DNA of 64,000 nucleotides from positions 3,224,001 through 3,288,000 of the forward strand of contig NZ_CP092423.2 of assembly GCF_022374895.2 (NCBI RefSeq), in the 5' to 3' direction. The notes under the pieces are model-generated. The model was not told the origin of the DNA, searched no databases, and was given only the letters and a program-made list of their open reading frames with translations. Position 1 is the first letter of the stretch. Every line of letters starts with the position of its first letter. The stretch is from Mycobacterium lentiflavum (GTDB lineage: Bacteria; Actinomycetota; Actinomycetes; Mycobacteriales; Mycobacteriaceae). Shown here piece by piece: positions 25,986 through 35,924 of this stretch. The translations under genes and the position numbers were made by a program.

Positions 25986-27701
25986 TCAGTGATCGGTCAA
26001 GGGTGCGGTCCAGCAGACTCGGGTACCGCCACCCGGCGCGTTGCTGATCTCGCAGCGACCGCCGACCTGTTCGGCGCGGTACAGCATATTCGCCAGGCCG
26101 CTGCGGCGGGGATTGTCAACGGGTATGCCACAACCGTTGTCGACGATGTCAATCGTCAGCATGTCTCCGACATGGACCTCGATCGTGAGACGTGAAGCGC
26201 CAGAGTGGCGAACCGCGTTGCTGACGGCTTCGGCGGTCACTGCCTCCGCGTGGTCGGCGAGATCGCCGCCGATAGCGGTCATCGGTCCGTGCATTCGCAC
26301 GGTCGTGACGATGTCGCGGCCCTCGGTGAGGTCGGCAACGGCTCGTTGAATGCGATTCCGAAAGCCACCGCCATTTCCGGACGGCGACTTCAGCTGGAAG
26401 ATAGTCGTGCGGATCTCCTCGATGATCGTCTGGAGATCGTCGAGGGTGCGGTTCAGCCGGTCGGCAACCTCGGTGGAACGCACCCGGGCGACCGTGCCCT
26501 GTAGGTCCATCCCCGCCGCGAATAGCCGTTGGATGACATGGTCATGCAAGTCGTGGGCAATGCGCTCTCGCTCGGCCACCAGCGTCAGTTGGCGCGTGTT
26601 TTCGCGACCCGCCGCCAGCATCAGCGCTATCGCGGCGTGTGTTGCGAAATCGCTGACCAGGTCGAGGTAGGTGTCATCGAACGGTTGTCGCTGCGAGCCG
26701 CGGGCGACGACAATCACCCCGGCGACCTGGTCGTGGGCGCGCAGCGGCATCAAGATTGCGCTTCGCTGCCCTACGTCGGTGAATGCCTGGATGGGGTAAC
26801 TCAGGGCTTCGGTGATCAGTGGTTCACCGGAGCGGAACACCGCGCCACTGGTGGAAGCATCCACTGGAATCCGTTGGCCGATGACCTCTGAGGCGTTCAG
26901 TCCTACGGCTGCAGAGATGACCAGCGTGTCAATTTCGTCTATCGGTAATTCTTCATCGTCCGGAACAAGCACGATCGCCTGTTCGGCTTCGGTTAGCGCA
27001 CAAGCTTTTTCGGCGATTATCTGCAACGGAGTCCGGCTGGGCCCGACGGTAGACAGAAGCGCGGTGGTGATTTCGCGGCTTGCCGCCATCCACTTCGCCG
27101 CCGTGCGCTCACGCTCAAAGAGTTGTGCGTTGTCGATGGCGACCGCCGCCGCGAACGCCAGTGCTCGAGCTGCCATTTCGTCGGATTCGGAGAATAAGCA
27201 ACCCGGCTCGTCGTGGGTGAGATAGAGGTTGCCGAATATCTTTCCCCGGATGGTGATCGGCACGCCGAGGAAGGCTTGCATCGCAGGATGGTGCTCGGGG
27301 AACCCAACCGCGGCCGGGTGCTGTGTCAGGTCATCCAAACGCAGAGCCGGCGTGTCGAACAGCGACAGGCTGAGAACTCCCTTGCCAACCGGCAGATGAC
27401 CGATTCGTCGCGTGTGGTCGACATCGATTCCTTCGTGAACAAACGAGATCAACATTCCATCGCGGTCACGGATCGCCAGGGCGCCGTACGGCGCAGAGGT
27501 CAGCTTCCGAGCCGCGACGACGACGCGACGCAGGGTTGCGTCGAGATCGTCGAGATCGGAGCCGATCTCGACGATCACCTGAAGCAGCCGCTCCATCTGA
27601 TCGCGCGAAGCCAGCAACTCGTCGAGTTGCTGGTGCATCCTGCTGACCAGCCCACGCTGGCCAAGTCCCGCAAACGCCGAGCCACTATCGTCGCTGGCCA
27701 T
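25986..27701 (-). CDS. dosS: DosS/DosT-type haem sensor histidine kinase
   Basis: A 571-residue cytosolic sensor: GAF-A (about 45-195), GAF-B (about 215-365), HisKA_3 with the phospho-acceptor in HDLHDHVIQRLF (H386), and a C-terminal HATPase (NAVRHSG; DNGCGIP). GAF-A keeps the DosS proximal haem ligand: GFPEHHPAMQ aligns with GFPPYHPPM of M. tuberculosis DosS, so H138 equals H149. An O2/NO/CO sensor that phosphorylates DosR is expected. DosS is in M. tuberculosis immediately after dosR; here 181 bases separate the two. DosT has the same architecture, so DosS or DosT identity is not settled. Confidence 0.92.
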   Translation of the reverse strand: MASDDSGSAFAGLGQRGLVSRMHQQLDELLASRDQMERLLQVIVEIGSDLDDLDATLRRVVVAARKLTSAPYGALAIRDRDGMLISFVHEGIDVDHTRRIGHLPVGKGVLSLSLFDTPALRLDDLTQHPAAVGFPEHHPAMQAFLGVPITIRGKIFGNLYLTHDEPGCLFSESDEMAARALAFAAAVAIDNAQLFERERTAAKWMAASREITTALLSTVGPSRTPLQIIAEKACALTEAEQAIVLVPDDEELPIDEIDTLVISAAVGLNASEVIGQRIPVDASTSGAVFRSGEPLITEALSYPIQAFTDVGQRSAILMPLRAHDQVAGVIVVARGSQRQPFDDTYLDLVSDFATHAAIALMLAAGRENTRQLTLVAERERIAHDLHDHVIQRLFAAGMDLQGTVARVRSTEVADRLNRTLDDLQTIIEEIRTTIFQLKSPSGNGGGFRNRIQRAVADLTEGRDIVTTVRMHGPMTAIGGDLADHAEAVTAEAVSNAVRHSGASRLTIEVHVGDMLTIDIVDNGCGIPVDNPRRSGLANMLYRAEQVGGRCEISNAPGGGTRVCWTAPLTDH

Positions 27702-27882
27702 TCGCCTGACACCTCCGGCAATTCAGCCCCCCCGGCAGCCACGTGTTGTCCAACGAACGACTACACCGCGAGCAACACGAAAAGGCCGTTGCCAAGCTTA
27801 GTCGTATCGAGATGGCAACCCAACAAGTCAACGCTGCCTAACCCGTGCGGGCCAGTCTAGCTGCGGTAACGCGCCTGTCAGG

Positions 27883-28539
27883 CTACGTACTCGTGGTCGG
27901 CGGCGTGGGTCGTTGGTCCAGCTTCGAGGCGAATACCGCTGCCTGGGTCCGCCGCTCCATGCCGAGCTTGGCCAGCAACCGGGATACGTAGTTCTTCACC
28001 GTCTTCTCGGCCAGGAACATTCGTGCGGCGATCTGCCGGTTGGTCAATCCCTCGCTGAGCAGCCCGAGCAGGGTTCGCTCGCGGTCGGTCAATCCCGACA
28101 GCGGATCCTTCTGCTCGGCGTTGCCCCGGAGCTTCGCCATCAAGGCGGCGGCCGCCCGGTTGTCGAGCAGTGACTTCCCGGCACCGACGTCCTTGATTGC
28201 CTGCGCCAATTCCATGCCCCTGATGTCTTTGACGACATAACCGCTGGCGCCGGCCAGGATCGCCTCGAGCATCGCCTCATCAGAGGTGAACGATGTCAAC
28301 ATCAGGCAGCGCAACTCAGGAAGGTCAGACAACAGGTCGCGGCACAATTCGATGCCATTGCCGTCCGGAAGGCGCACGTCGAGCACTGCGACGTCGGGTT
28401 GCAACGCGGGTATTCGGACCAGCGCTTCTGATACGGAGCCCGCGTCGCCGATGACCTCGAGCTCGGGGTCAGCTGCCAGCAGGTCGGCAAGTCCGCGACG
28501 AACGACTTCGTGGTCGTCGACCAGGAATACCTTTACCAT
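27883..28539 (-). CDS. dosR: DosR (DevR) dormancy response regulator
   Basis: A 218-residue NarL-family regulator. Receiver: [10 protein letters not shown], phospho-Asp D54 in [10 protein letters not shown], conserved Thr/Ser and Lys (YVVKDI). Output: LuxR-type helix-turn-helix [41 protein letters not shown], nearly identical to M. tuberculosis DosR including the DNA-contacting lysines. Start [11 protein letters not shown] at ATG 28539. It is the activator expected to bind all boxes listed in this window. A DosR-like site about 100 bases upstream suggests autoregulation. Confidence 0.97.
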   Translation of the reverse strand: MVKVFLVDDHEVVRRGLADLLAADPELEVIGDAGSVSEALVRIPALQPDVAVLDVRLPDGNGIELCRDLLSDLPELRCLMLTSFTSDEAMLEAILAGASGYVVKDIRGMELAQAIKDVGAGKSLLDNRAAAALMAKLRGNAEQKDPLSGLTDRERTLLGLLSEGLTNRQIAARMFLAEKTVKNYVSRLLAKLGMERRTQAAVFASKLDQRPTPPTTST

Positions 28540-28641
28540 TGCGAGTCCTTCCTGCCCCTGCCTCAATATCGCACATCATCGATAATCGCCAAGGTTGACG
28601 CGCAATTCAAATGCCAGGGTATTGAGCCGGCGGCGTTTGCG

Positions 28642-28661
28642 GAGGGGCCGTTAGACCTCTG
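28642..28661 (-). promoter_or_regulatory. DosR-box-like site upstream of dosR
   Basis: Plus strand GAGGGGCCGTTAGACCTCTG, 10 of 14 core matches, about 100 bases before dosR. Possible autoregulatory site. Confidence 0.5.
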
Positions 28662-28787
28662 GTGCGCTAACCACCCGTCCCAGGCGAGGCTCATATCGCC
28701 GAAAACCGTTGATTCGCAGAGGGTGTCACAAGAAGCGCCCCATGCGATCCCAATGACACCAATACGACCAAATCCGTTGACTTTTCG

Positions 28788-30833
28788 TTACAAGCCGGAC
28801 GGGTATGTTTCCGGCGTTTCGCCGGCGATCCACAGACTCGTCGGCTCCAGCGGTTCGAGTGCTCGAGTCCGGTCGATATGGATCATCGCGTCGAACTGGT
28901 CCGCGGGCCGAACATGGAAGTAATGACTTTGCCGCTCCGTTTCCGGCCGATAGATGACCCCGATGGCACGCCCCAACCGAACGGCGCTGAGCGGATCGGC
29001 GGCTTCCGGGCTGAGGTCTGCCGACACCAGGAAGGAGCTTCGACCCGTCTCGTGTAGCAGTTCTTCGATGCTGCCGTTCAGCGCGGGCCGCACAGCTTTG
29101 CGTTCCGCGATTCCGCCCCAATCGCTCGCGGCGGTCACGGTGCCTGCGTACGTACTGAATCCGATCAGGCGTGATTCATCGCCATATCGCTGCCGGACCA
29201 GTTGCCCCAGCGTGAGTTGTCCTTCCGAGAACACCTCGGTGGCCCGCGCGTCGCCCACATGAGAGTTGTGCGCCCACACCACTATTCGAGCAGGTGGAGC
29301 GCCGTCGTGACGGTCCTGGTGCCTCAACAGCGCGTCGAGAGTCTCGGCCATGTGCTTGTCGCGCAGGTTCCACGAGTTCACCCGACCGCTGAACATCGCA
29401 CGGTAGTACTCCTCGGCGTTGCGCACCGTGTGTGCATTTTGCTGGGCGTAGAAAAGCTCGTCCTCGGCAAGCAGCCCGCCCCGGCGCGCATAGGCCAAGG
29501 CGTTGCGCTGCATGTCAACCAGCTGTTCGACTGCTTCGCTTTCGCACGACGGACCGGCCCCGAACGCCGCCGCGAAGCCGTAGGCCTGACCATCATCCGC
29601 CGAAGCATGATCGAAGCATGCGTAACGATTTCGGGCTCGCATCGCCGCCTTCGGGTCGACTCTATCCAGGTAGGTCACCACTTCCTGGATGGACCGATGC
29701 AGGCTGTAGAGGTCAAGTCCGTAAAAGCCGGCCTGCCGCTGACGTCCTGACTCGCACTGCTGGTTGCGTACGCGCAGCCAGTCGACGAAGTCGCGAACGA
29801 CCGTGTTGCGCCACATCCAGGCCGGAAATCGTTCGAACCCGAGCAACGCTGCGTCGGCCGTCTCGTCCACGCCGAGACCCCGCACGTACCGATTCACCCG
29901 ATACGCATCGGGCCAGTCGGCCTCGGCGGCTACAGCACAGAATCCCTTCTCGTCGATCAGCCATTTCGTTATGGTTGCCCGAGCCTCGTAAAACTCGTGC
30001 GTCCCATGCGAACTCTCGCCGATCAGCACGATTCGAGCGTCACCTATCAACTCCTCCAGCGTCGCGCGCGGCGGAACACCCGACGGAGCATCGATGGCCA
30101 CGCTGCTGAGCACCTCGGCAGCCGTCAGCACCCGTGCCGGCGTTGTCGATCGATCCGTCGTCGCAGTGGCGAGCAGCTGGTGAACCTCGTCGTCCGTGAC
30201 CTGCCGAAAATCCCAGAACGACTCCCCCACCGCGAGGAATGGGGTGGGCATACTCGCGCAGACCACATCGTCCACCAGGCCGGCGAATTCCCGGCAGGTA
30301 GATTCCGGGGCCGCCGGCACCGCGATTACGAGCTGAGCGGGCTCAGATTCGCGGAGCGCTTGTACCGCCGCGAACATGCTTGCGCCAGTGGCTAACCCGT
30401 CGTCGACGAGGATAACCGTCTTGCCGGTCACGTCGAGGGGCGGGCGTCCGCCGCGATATGCGGCCTCACGCCGGACCAGCTCCCGGCCTTCACGCTCAGC
30501 AACGGCACGCAATTGTCCCGGCGAGATCTGCAAGGCCCGAATCACGTCGTCGTTGACCACCACTCGGCCACCGCTTGCCAACGCCCCGACCGCGAACTCT
30601 TCATGCCCGGGAGCGCCGAGCTTTCGCACGATAAAGGCGTCCAACGGTGCGTGCAGCGCTGCCGCCACCTCCCATGCCACCGGTAGGCCGCCCCTGGCCA
30701 GCCCGAGGACGACGACGTTGGGTTGGTCGCGGTAGGCGCTCAAGAGGTTTGCCAGCACCCGGCCTGCCTCGCGACGGTCGCGGAACACCCGGCGCGGCGA
30801 GCGCCGGGTGATATCAGCTGCTCTAGTCATCAC
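28788..30833 (-). CDS. Phosphoribosyltransferase-erythromycin esterase fusion (Rv2030c-like)
   Basis: A 681-residue fusion. The N-terminal phosphoribosyltransferase domain (about 15-220) carries the PRPP motif [14 protein letters not shown]. An erythromycin-esterase-like domain (about 240-680) follows, with [32 protein letters not shown] and the terminal [18 protein letters not shown]. It matches Rv2030c, co-induced with hspX. Only 9 bases separate it from the hspX stop, so the two are one transcript. Substrate unknown; the fold suggests hydrolysis of a cyclic ester or related compound linked to nucleotide salvage. GTG 30833 or ATG 30830 start. Confidence 0.9.
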   Translation of the reverse strand: MMTRAADITRRSPRRVFRDRREAGRVLANLLSAYRDQPNVVVLGLARGGLPVAWEVAAALHAPLDAFIVRKLGAPGHEEFAVGALASGGRVVVNDDVIRALQISPGQLRAVAEREGRELVRREAAYRGGRPPLDVTGKTVILVDDGLATGASMFAAVQALRESEPAQLVIAVPAAPESTCREFAGLVDDVVCASMPTPFLAVGESFWDFRQVTDDEVHQLLATATTDRSTTPARVLTAAEVLSSVAIDAPSGVPPRATLEELIGDARIVLIGESSHGTHEFYEARATITKWLIDEKGFCAVAAEADWPDAYRVNRYVRGLGVDETADAALLGFERFPAWMWRNTVVRDFVDWLRVRNQQCESGRQRQAGFYGLDLYSLHRSIQEVVTYLDRVDPKAAMRARNRYACFDHASADDGQAYGFAAAFGAGPSCESEAVEQLVDMQRNALAYARRGGLLAEDELFYAQQNAHTVRNAEEYYRAMFSGRVNSWNLRDKHMAETLDALLRHQDRHDGAPPARIVVWAHNSHVGDARATEVFSEGQLTLGQLVRQRYGDESRLIGFSTYAGTVTAASDWGGIAERKAVRPALNGSIEELLHETGRSSFLVSADLSPEAADPLSAVRLGRAIGVIYRPETERQSHYFHVRPADQFDAMIHIDRTRALEPLEPTSLWIAGETPETYPSGL

Positions 30834-30842
30834 ATACCTGTG

Positions 30843-31274
30843 TCAGTTCGCGGATTGCACCGTGACGCGGCGTTCGGTTGCCTTCGGCTCCAAAACCGCC
30901 ATCGAAACTGTCAAGATGCCCTTGTCGTAGGTGGCTTGGATGTTGTCTTCGTCAGCGCCCGCCGGCAACGACACGGTCCGAACGAACGACCCGTAAGAGA
31001 ACTCCGAGCGTCCATCAAAATCCTTCTTCTCGGTGCGCTCGGCCTTGATGCTCAGTTGCCCCTCGCGCACTGTGATGTCGATGTCCTTAGCCGGGTCGAC
31101 CCCCGGCAGCTCCGCGCGCACGATGTAGCGGCCGTCCTTCATCTCGTCCTCCAGCCGCATCACACGGGTGTCGAAGGCGGGGCGCAATCCGGCCATCGTG
31201 GGAAGGCCTGCGAACAGTTCTGACAGGTCAGGAAAGATCGACGCGGGGTGGCGCCGAACGGCAAGAGTGTTCAT
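30843..31274 (-). CDS. hspX: HspX/Acr alpha-crystallin small heat-shock protein
   Basis: A 143-residue Hsp20 chaperone. The alpha-crystallin domain spans about 40-132 with YIVRAELPGVDPAKDIDI and the conserved GILTVSMAV. RPAFDTRVMRLEDEMKDGRY and AERTEKKDFDGRSEFSYGSF are shared with M. tuberculosis HspX (Rv2031c), the dominant dormancy antigen that prevents aggregation. ATG with AGGAGACA upstream. Heads the operon with the Rv2030c-like gene; a DosR-like box lies about 65 bases upstream. Confidence 0.96.
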   Translation of the reverse strand: MNTLAVRRHPASIFPDLSELFAGLPTMAGLRPAFDTRVMRLEDEMKDGRYIVRAELPGVDPAKDIDITVREGQLSIKAERTEKKDFDGRSEFSYGSFVRTVSLPAGADEDNIQATYDKGILTVSMAVLEPKATERRVTVQSAN

Positions 31275-31338
31275 CGCTGTCTCCTAGATTGCGAGGATTA
31301 CTGGTGATGCCTATCCGACCAGTCGGCCGAAATGTGGG

Positions 31339-31358
31339 AAAGAGGCTGAAGTCCCAAA
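31339..31358 (-). promoter_or_regulatory. DosR-box-like site upstream of hspX
   Basis: Minus strand TTTGGGACTTCAGCCTCTTT, 11 of 14 core matches plus the TT flank, about 65 bases before hspX. Confidence 0.75.
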
Positions 31359-31414
31359 GGTCGTAGGTCGTTTGTCAGCGCTCCCGCTGGAGGCGTCCGC
31401 TGCGACGAGTGCGT

Positions 31415-32218
31415 TCAGCGGGCAGGACGCTGGAAACCGACTACAAGCAAGGACAAGTCGCTTTCCCGCAGAGCTGCCGCACCGGGAGTGCCGAGCAATT
31501 GCTCGACTGCCTCGGTCTGGGCGGCGCCGACGACGACCAACTGAATGGCTTCGGCATGCGCGGCAAGGTAGTCGACCAAGGACACTTGCAGAATAACCGT
31601 GTCGATGTCGACTTCGGGGTAGTTGTCCGTACAACGCTTCAGCTGCGAGTCATCGGATCGCGGCGGCGTCGATATCAGCGCCCGCAGTGGGACGCCGCGA
31701 TGGCGGGCCTCGTGAATAGCCAGCTCGAGAACATCCATGCCATCCGGCGATTCGTCTACGAACGCAACGATCAAACGGTCGGCCGTGTCGCGAGGATCTC
31801 CCCGGACGATGGCCACCGAACAGTGGCTCGATTGCGCGAGTTCTTTCGCAGTCGAACCCAGCCAGATGTTCGGGCGCATCGAGGCCCCGGTGTCTCCGAC
31901 ACACAGCAACGTCGTGGCACGCGAAGCAGCGATGAGTGCCGCCACCGGTGCGCCGTCGACGATCTCAGTTTCGACCTTGACCGGCTTGCCGATCTGTTGA
32001 ACCGCGTCGTATGCGTCGCGGACGAGCTGCTCTGCCGCGGCCACGGCCAGGCGCGCTTGCCGCGGACTGGCATTGTCGTTGCTCTTGGTGACGTAGAGCA
32101 GACGCAGCGGAATGTCGGTCCCGGCGACTTCATCGACCGCCCACCGAGCGGCTCGGATCGCGGCTGCCGAACCGTCCACCCCAACGACGACGGACTTCGG
32201 TGGGTACCGATCAAACAT
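31415..32218 (-). CDS. Universal stress protein (Rv2028c-like)
   Basis: A 267-residue two-domain USP. Domain 1 opens SVVVGVDGSAAAIRAARWAVDE and has a modified loop (CVGDTGASMRPNIWLGSTAKEL); domain 2 ends LLGTPGAAALRESDLSLLVVG like Rv2028c. Neither loop is a canonical ATP site, so ATP binding is doubtful. It lies upstream of hspX as Rv2028c lies near it in M. tuberculosis, although the intervening pfkB (Rv2029c) is missing. Divergent from the deazaflavin reductase, with two DosR-like sites between. Confidence 0.88.
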   Translation of the reverse strand: MFDRYPPKSVVVGVDGSAAAIRAARWAVDEVAGTDIPLRLLYVTKSNDNASPRQARLAVAAAEQLVRDAYDAVQQIGKPVKVETEIVDGAPVAALIAASRATTLLCVGDTGASMRPNIWLGSTAKELAQSSHCSVAIVRGDPRDTADRLIVAFVDESPDGMDVLELAIHEARHRGVPLRALISTPPRSDDSQLKRCTDNYPEVDIDTVILQVSLVDYLAAHAEAIQLVVVGAAQTEAVEQLLGTPGAAALRESDLSLLVVGFQRPAR

Positions 32219-32287
32219 GAGAACTCCTGGCGACCAGTAGCGATGAGAGATGCTCTTCAGGACGCTACGGAGTCGGGGCCTGGCAGA

Positions 32288-32307
32288 TCAGAGGCGTTGG
32301 TCCTCAT
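32288..32307 (-). promoter_or_regulatory. DosR-box-like site upstream of usp
   Basis: Minus strand ATGAGGACCAACGCCTCTGA, 9 of 14 core matches, 70 bases before the USP start. It resembles the box at 21926 in its GAGGAC...CCTC arms. Confidence 0.5.
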
Positions 32308-32344
32308 CTGTGGGTCCGTTCGGCGGACGAGGGTTGACGCAACT

Positions 32345-32364
32345 TTTGGGACTTCGGGCCCTAC
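32345..32364 (+). promoter_or_regulatory. DosR-box-like site upstream of the Ddn-like gene
   Basis: TTTGGGACTTCGGGCCCTAC, 11 of 14 core matches plus the TT flank, about 100 bases before the start at 32467. Confidence 0.7.
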
Positions 32365-32466
32365 CAGCGGACGCGGCGAGCTGATCGGATTGCGCCATTG
32401 CGATGTCCGCTCTTTTACTGCGCCACGGGACTATTCGCTCTCATATCGCGGGAAGGATTAACAGAG

Positions 32467-32859
32467 ATGGTGACAATCCTCGACCACGTCCGGGTCTTCA
32501 ACAAGCGTCTACTCAATCCACTGATGCTGCACCTGGCCGGGCGAAAGCACTGGTATGCGTCGGTGATTGAGCACACCGGCCGGAGTTCGGGCGCGCATTA
32601 TGCGACTCCGGTAGCCACGGAACGGGTGTCGGACGGGTTCATCATTCCGCTGCCCTATGGGGTCGACGTCGATTGGCTCCGGAATGTCCTTGCCGCCGGC
32701 CACGCGACCATCCGGGCTGATGGGCAAAGCTATCGAGTAGTCGAACCCGAAGTTATCTCCGCCGCGTCGGCAACCCCCCAGCTTCGGCCCGAGCGGCGAC
32801 GCACCTATGACCTGTTCAGAATAAAAAATTACCTCAAGGTGAAGTCCGAACAGACCTAA
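32467..32859 (+). CDS. Deazaflavin (F420)-dependent nitroreductase family protein (Ddn-like)
   Basis: A 130-residue split-barrel protein of the DUF385/Ddn family, which uses reduced F420 to reduce quinones or nitro compounds. Marks are the N-terminal helix NKRLLNPLMLHLAGRKHWYA, the F420-phosphate motif HTGRSSGAHYATPV, and the C-terminal RRTYDLFRIKNYLK. ATG at 32467 is used; an upstream extension has no family similarity. Activating DosR-like site upstream; M. tuberculosis DosR also controls Ddn-family genes. The natural substrate is perhaps menaquinone. Confidence 0.85.
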   Translation: MVTILDHVRVFNKRLLNPLMLHLAGRKHWYASVIEHTGRSSGAHYATPVATERVSDGFIIPLPYGVDVDWLRNVLAAGHATIRADGQSYRVVEPEVISAASATPQLRPERRRTYDLFRIKNYLKVKSEQT

Positions 32860-32897
32860 ACCCGCTGCCCGCCAATCCTTTCCGATGTGTAGCCATC

Positions 32898-33884
32898 CTA
32901 GCTACGAATCTCCAACACCTCGTCCACCGGTTTGCGCGGCGTCGGTTCGGGAGCCGGCTCGCCCTCCGGTTCGATGCCGACTCTGATCAACACCTGCGGT
33001 ACCGCAGCGAGACCGGTTGCGAGGTCGCGGATCATGTCCCGGCTGGCTTCCAGCTCCGTGACGTGGGTGACGGGGCAGGTGGCCAATCCGGCCATCGTGC
33101 ACTCCAGCAGGATCGCCGACAGCGCCTCGCCGCAGTTGAGGGCATCGACACGAGCATCGCCGACCGTCGACAACATGAGAATCTTCGCTTGGTCGTAAGT
33201 GCCCGCAGAGCTGCGCTCGTTCGACGGATCAACCGGGAACCGGCGGTTCACGTCGACCCTCCGATCATCGGACTCCGACGGCAGTGCACTTTGCGGTATT
33301 CCTTCCGATCCCTCTGCCAGCCCTGTCCACCAACGCAACTCGGCGTGATACAGGTCGTCATAACGACGCAAGGCTTCGGTGAGTCGCGCTGCCTCGGCGA
33401 GTCGCGGTCGCACCTCCGCGGGCAGTACATCCAAACTGACCAAGTCATTGTCGAACGAGCTGCGCAGCACGGGTTCGAACGACGCCCAGTGCTTCGGCGC
33501 ACCAAACGGTAATCGGTTGGTCCGGCGACGCAGTATCGCGTTCGCGCGGTCACGCCGAGCCGGCGCCACGTAGTCGACCGGCGCAAAATTGACGGTTGCC
33601 AAGTGGTCGAGATCGTTCGGGTTGGGGAACTGATCGACATTCGTCGCCCACCCACCGGCGGCCATCGCAGTGCGAAAGTGATCGAGCGCAGCGCCGCAGC
33701 TGATAATCGCTTCGCGACCCGAACTGTCGGCTGCACGTACTTTTTGCTCGGGATCAACGAACAGATCGACACTGTCGCGGTGGGCAATCCAATGCCAAGG
33801 CTGGCTGTTGTGCAGCGAGGGTGCATGGCAGGCCAGCTCGACTGCCGTCGTGATCACCTTCGTATCGGCCAGCGTTTCCGCCAT
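32898..33884 (-). CDS. acg: Acg-family putative nitroreductase (Rv2032-like)
   Basis: A 328-residue protein with two half-nitroreductase repeats, as in Acg. LACHAPSLHNSQPWHWI at the N-terminus and ISCGAALDHFRTAMAAGGW are family hallmarks, and the C-terminal PRKPVDEVLEIR mirrors Acg (PRRPIDEVFHVR). In Acg-type proteins a lid blocks the active site, so they may store FMN or act without redox turnover. Closest of the three Acg proteins here to Rv2032. A DosR-like box lies about 60 bases upstream. Ends 38 bases from the Ddn-like gene, convergent. Confidence 0.9.
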   Translation of the reverse strand: MAETLADTKVITTAVELACHAPSLHNSQPWHWIAHRDSVDLFVDPEQKVRAADSSGREAIISCGAALDHFRTAMAAGGWATNVDQFPNPNDLDHLATVNFAPVDYVAPARRDRANAILRRRTNRLPFGAPKHWASFEPVLRSSFDNDLVSLDVLPAEVRPRLAEAARLTEALRRYDDLYHAELRWWTGLAEGSEGIPQSALPSESDDRRVDVNRRFPVDPSNERSSAGTYDQAKILMLSTVGDARVDALNCGEALSAILLECTMAGLATCPVTHVTELEASRDMIRDLATGLAAVPQVLIRVGIEPEGEPAPEPTPRKPVDEVLEIRS

Positions 33885-33940
33885 TGTCGCCGCCCTTCAT
33901 CCGGTCTGGCTAAGACCCTCGTGCCCGCAGACGGTTGATG

Positions 33941-33960
33941 CCAGAGTCCTTGGTCCCCGG
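33941..33960 (-). promoter_or_regulatory. DosR-box-like site upstream of acg
   Basis: Minus strand CCGGGGACCAAGGACTCTGG, 10 of 14 core matches, about 60 bases before acg. Confidence 0.65.
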
Positions 33961-34048
33961 CGCCAGGTCATTGGACCTTCGAGAGGCCGCCGGCCCGTGC
34001 GGGCTCGTCGCAAGCCGCCCTTGCATTCGACGACAAAGCGCGTGCCGA

Positions 34049-34068
34049 CTGATGACCTTCGTCTCTAG
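34049..34068 (+). promoter_or_regulatory. Weak DosR-box-like site upstream of the acetyl-CoA synthetase operon
   Basis: CTGATGACCTTCGTCTCTAG, 9 of 14 core matches, about 57 bases before the start at 34125. Position fits better than sequence. Confidence 0.4.
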
Positions 34069-34124
34069 TGCGTGCGTGAGTCGCGGCAAACGATGAAGAC
34101 GCCCACCAACCGAAAGAGGCGGTC

Positions 34125-35924
34125 ATGACCGCGGATGTGATTCATAAAACGCCCCGCGACCACCTTGTCGAGCCCAACTTGTTGGACTACGAGCAGGCAC
34201 GCGCAAAATTCCGTTGGGCCGACGTTCCCAACCTCTGCGGCGAGATGGGTCCGGGCGGCTGCAACCTCGCTTATGCCGCCGTCGACCGACACGCGGCAGG
34301 CCCGGCCGCCAAACGCACCGCCCTGCGCTTCCTCACCGACCAGGGCTGCGACAGTGCGATCGCCACGCGGGATCTCAGCTACGCCGAACTCGCCCGCCTT
34401 GCCGGACGCTTCACGGGGGTGTTGCGGGCGCTCGGTATCGACAAAGGCAATCGGGTGTTCACGATCATGGGCCGCGTCCCCGAGCTCTACATCACGATGC
34501 TCGGTGCACTGCGTAACGGCAGCGTCGTTTCGCCACTGTTTTCAGCGTTCGGCCCCGAACCAATCGCCACCCGAGTGAATATCGGACAAGCCGATGTGTT
34601 GGTCACCACCAAGGCGATTTATCAGCGCAAGATCGCCAAGATCCGCGAAAGTATGCCCTCCGTTCGGCACATCCTCGTCGTCGACGACGGAGCCGGCGGC
34701 CAACTACCCGGAACGCTCAACTTCTGGGACCGGATGCATGCCGCCGACGAAACACCGATCGAACCGACGACCGCCGAGGATCCGGCGCTGCTGCACTTCA
34801 CCAGCGGCACCACCGGGACGCCCAAGGGCGCCATGCATGTGCACGGGGCCGTTGCGATGCACTACATCACGGGTCTGTATGCGCTGGACCTCCATCCCGA
34901 CGACATCTATTGGTGCACCGCGGATCCCGGTTGGGTCACGGGAACGTCCTACGGCATCATCAGTCCACTGCTGCACGGCGTCACCTCCATCGTCGACGAA
35001 GCGGAGTTCGACGCCGAGCGATGGTACGGACTTCTGCAGGATCAGGGCGTCTCGGTGTGGTACACGGCACCGACCGCAATCAGGATGCTGATCAAGGCCG
35101 GGCCGGAAATGCCGGCGCAATACCACTTTCCGCGACTGCGATTCATCGCCAGCGTGGGTGAGCCGCTCAACCCCGAAGCAGTCTGGTGGGGAAAGCGGGT
35201 GCTGGGCTTGCCGATTCACGACAATTGGTGGCAGACGGAAACGGGCGGCATTATGATCGCCAACACCCCCGCATTCGACATCAAGCCGGGTTCGATGGGC
35301 CGGCCGCTGCCCGGTGTGGATGCATACATAGTGCGCCACAACGACAATGGCACGACTTCGCGCATCGACGAGCCGGGGGTCGAGGGCGAACTCGCGCTCA
35401 AACCGGGATGGCCGTCGATGTTCCGCGGCTATCTACATGCCGAGGACCGATACCGAAAGTCCTTTGCGGACGGGCTTTACCTGACGGGAGATCTCGCCAA
35501 GAAAGATGCCGACGGCTACTTCTGGTTCGTCGGACGCAAAGACGACGTGATCAAGTCGGCGGGACATCTCATCGGTCCGTTCGAGGTTGAAAGCGCGCTC
35601 ACCGACCATCCCGCGGTCGCCGAAGCCGCTGTCATCGGCAAGCCCGACCCGACAGTCGGGGAAATCGTGAAAGCCTTCGTCACTCTGAAGAATGGCATGG
35701 TAGGTGACGAAGACTTGCGCCTGGAATTGCTCGGCCACGCGCGCAAGCGGCTCGGGGCCGCGGTGGCACCCAAAGAGATCGAATTCGCAGATGCGTTGCC
35801 CCACACGAGCAGCGGCAAAATTATGCGTCGCCTGCTCAAGGCTCGCGAACTTGGCCTGCCCGAGGGTGATACCTCGACCATCGAGCGTCAAGCTGACCGC
35901 CGCGCCGAGGGAGTGCCGTCATGA
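34125..35924 (+). CDS. AMP-forming acetyl/acyl-CoA synthetase
   Basis: A 599-residue ANL-superfamily ligase of the acetyl-CoA synthetase branch: P-loop [24 protein letters not shown] (A5), [21 protein letters not shown] (A7-A8) and the C-terminal catalytic lysine in [13 protein letters not shown], the site acetylated in Acs by Pat. About 50 residues shorter than AcsA of about 650. It activates acetate or a short acid via acyl-AMP. First gene of an operon whose overlapping neighbours encode a 2-oxoacid dehydrogenase and an ACP, so it supplies acyl-CoA in dormancy. GNAT at 25.3 kb could regulate it. Confidence 0.9.
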   Translation: MTADVIHKTPRDHLVEPNLLDYEQARAKFRWADVPNLCGEMGPGGCNLAYAAVDRHAAGPAAKRTALRFLTDQGCDSAIATRDLSYAELARLAGRFTGVLRALGIDKGNRVFTIMGRVPELYITMLGALRNGSVVSPLFSAFGPEPIATRVNIGQADVLVTTKAIYQRKIAKIRESMPSVRHILVVDDGAGGQLPGTLNFWDRMHAADETPIEPTTAEDPALLHFTSGTTGTPKGAMHVHGAVAMHYITGLYALDLHPDDIYWCTADPGWVTGTSYGIISPLLHGVTSIVDEAEFDAERWYGLLQDQGVSVWYTAPTAIRMLIKAGPEMPAQYHFPRLRFIASVGEPLNPEAVWWGKRVLGLPIHDNWWQTETGGIMIANTPAFDIKPGSMGRPLPGVDAYIVRHNDNGTTSRIDEPGVEGELALKPGWPSMFRGYLHAEDRYRKSFADGLYLTGDLAKKDADGYFWFVGRKDDVIKSAGHLIGPFEVESALTDHPAVAEAAVIGKPDPTVGEIVKAFVTLKNGMVGDEDLRLELLGHARKRLGAAVAPKEIEFADALPHTSSGKIMRRLLKARELGLPEGDTSTIERQADRRAEGVPS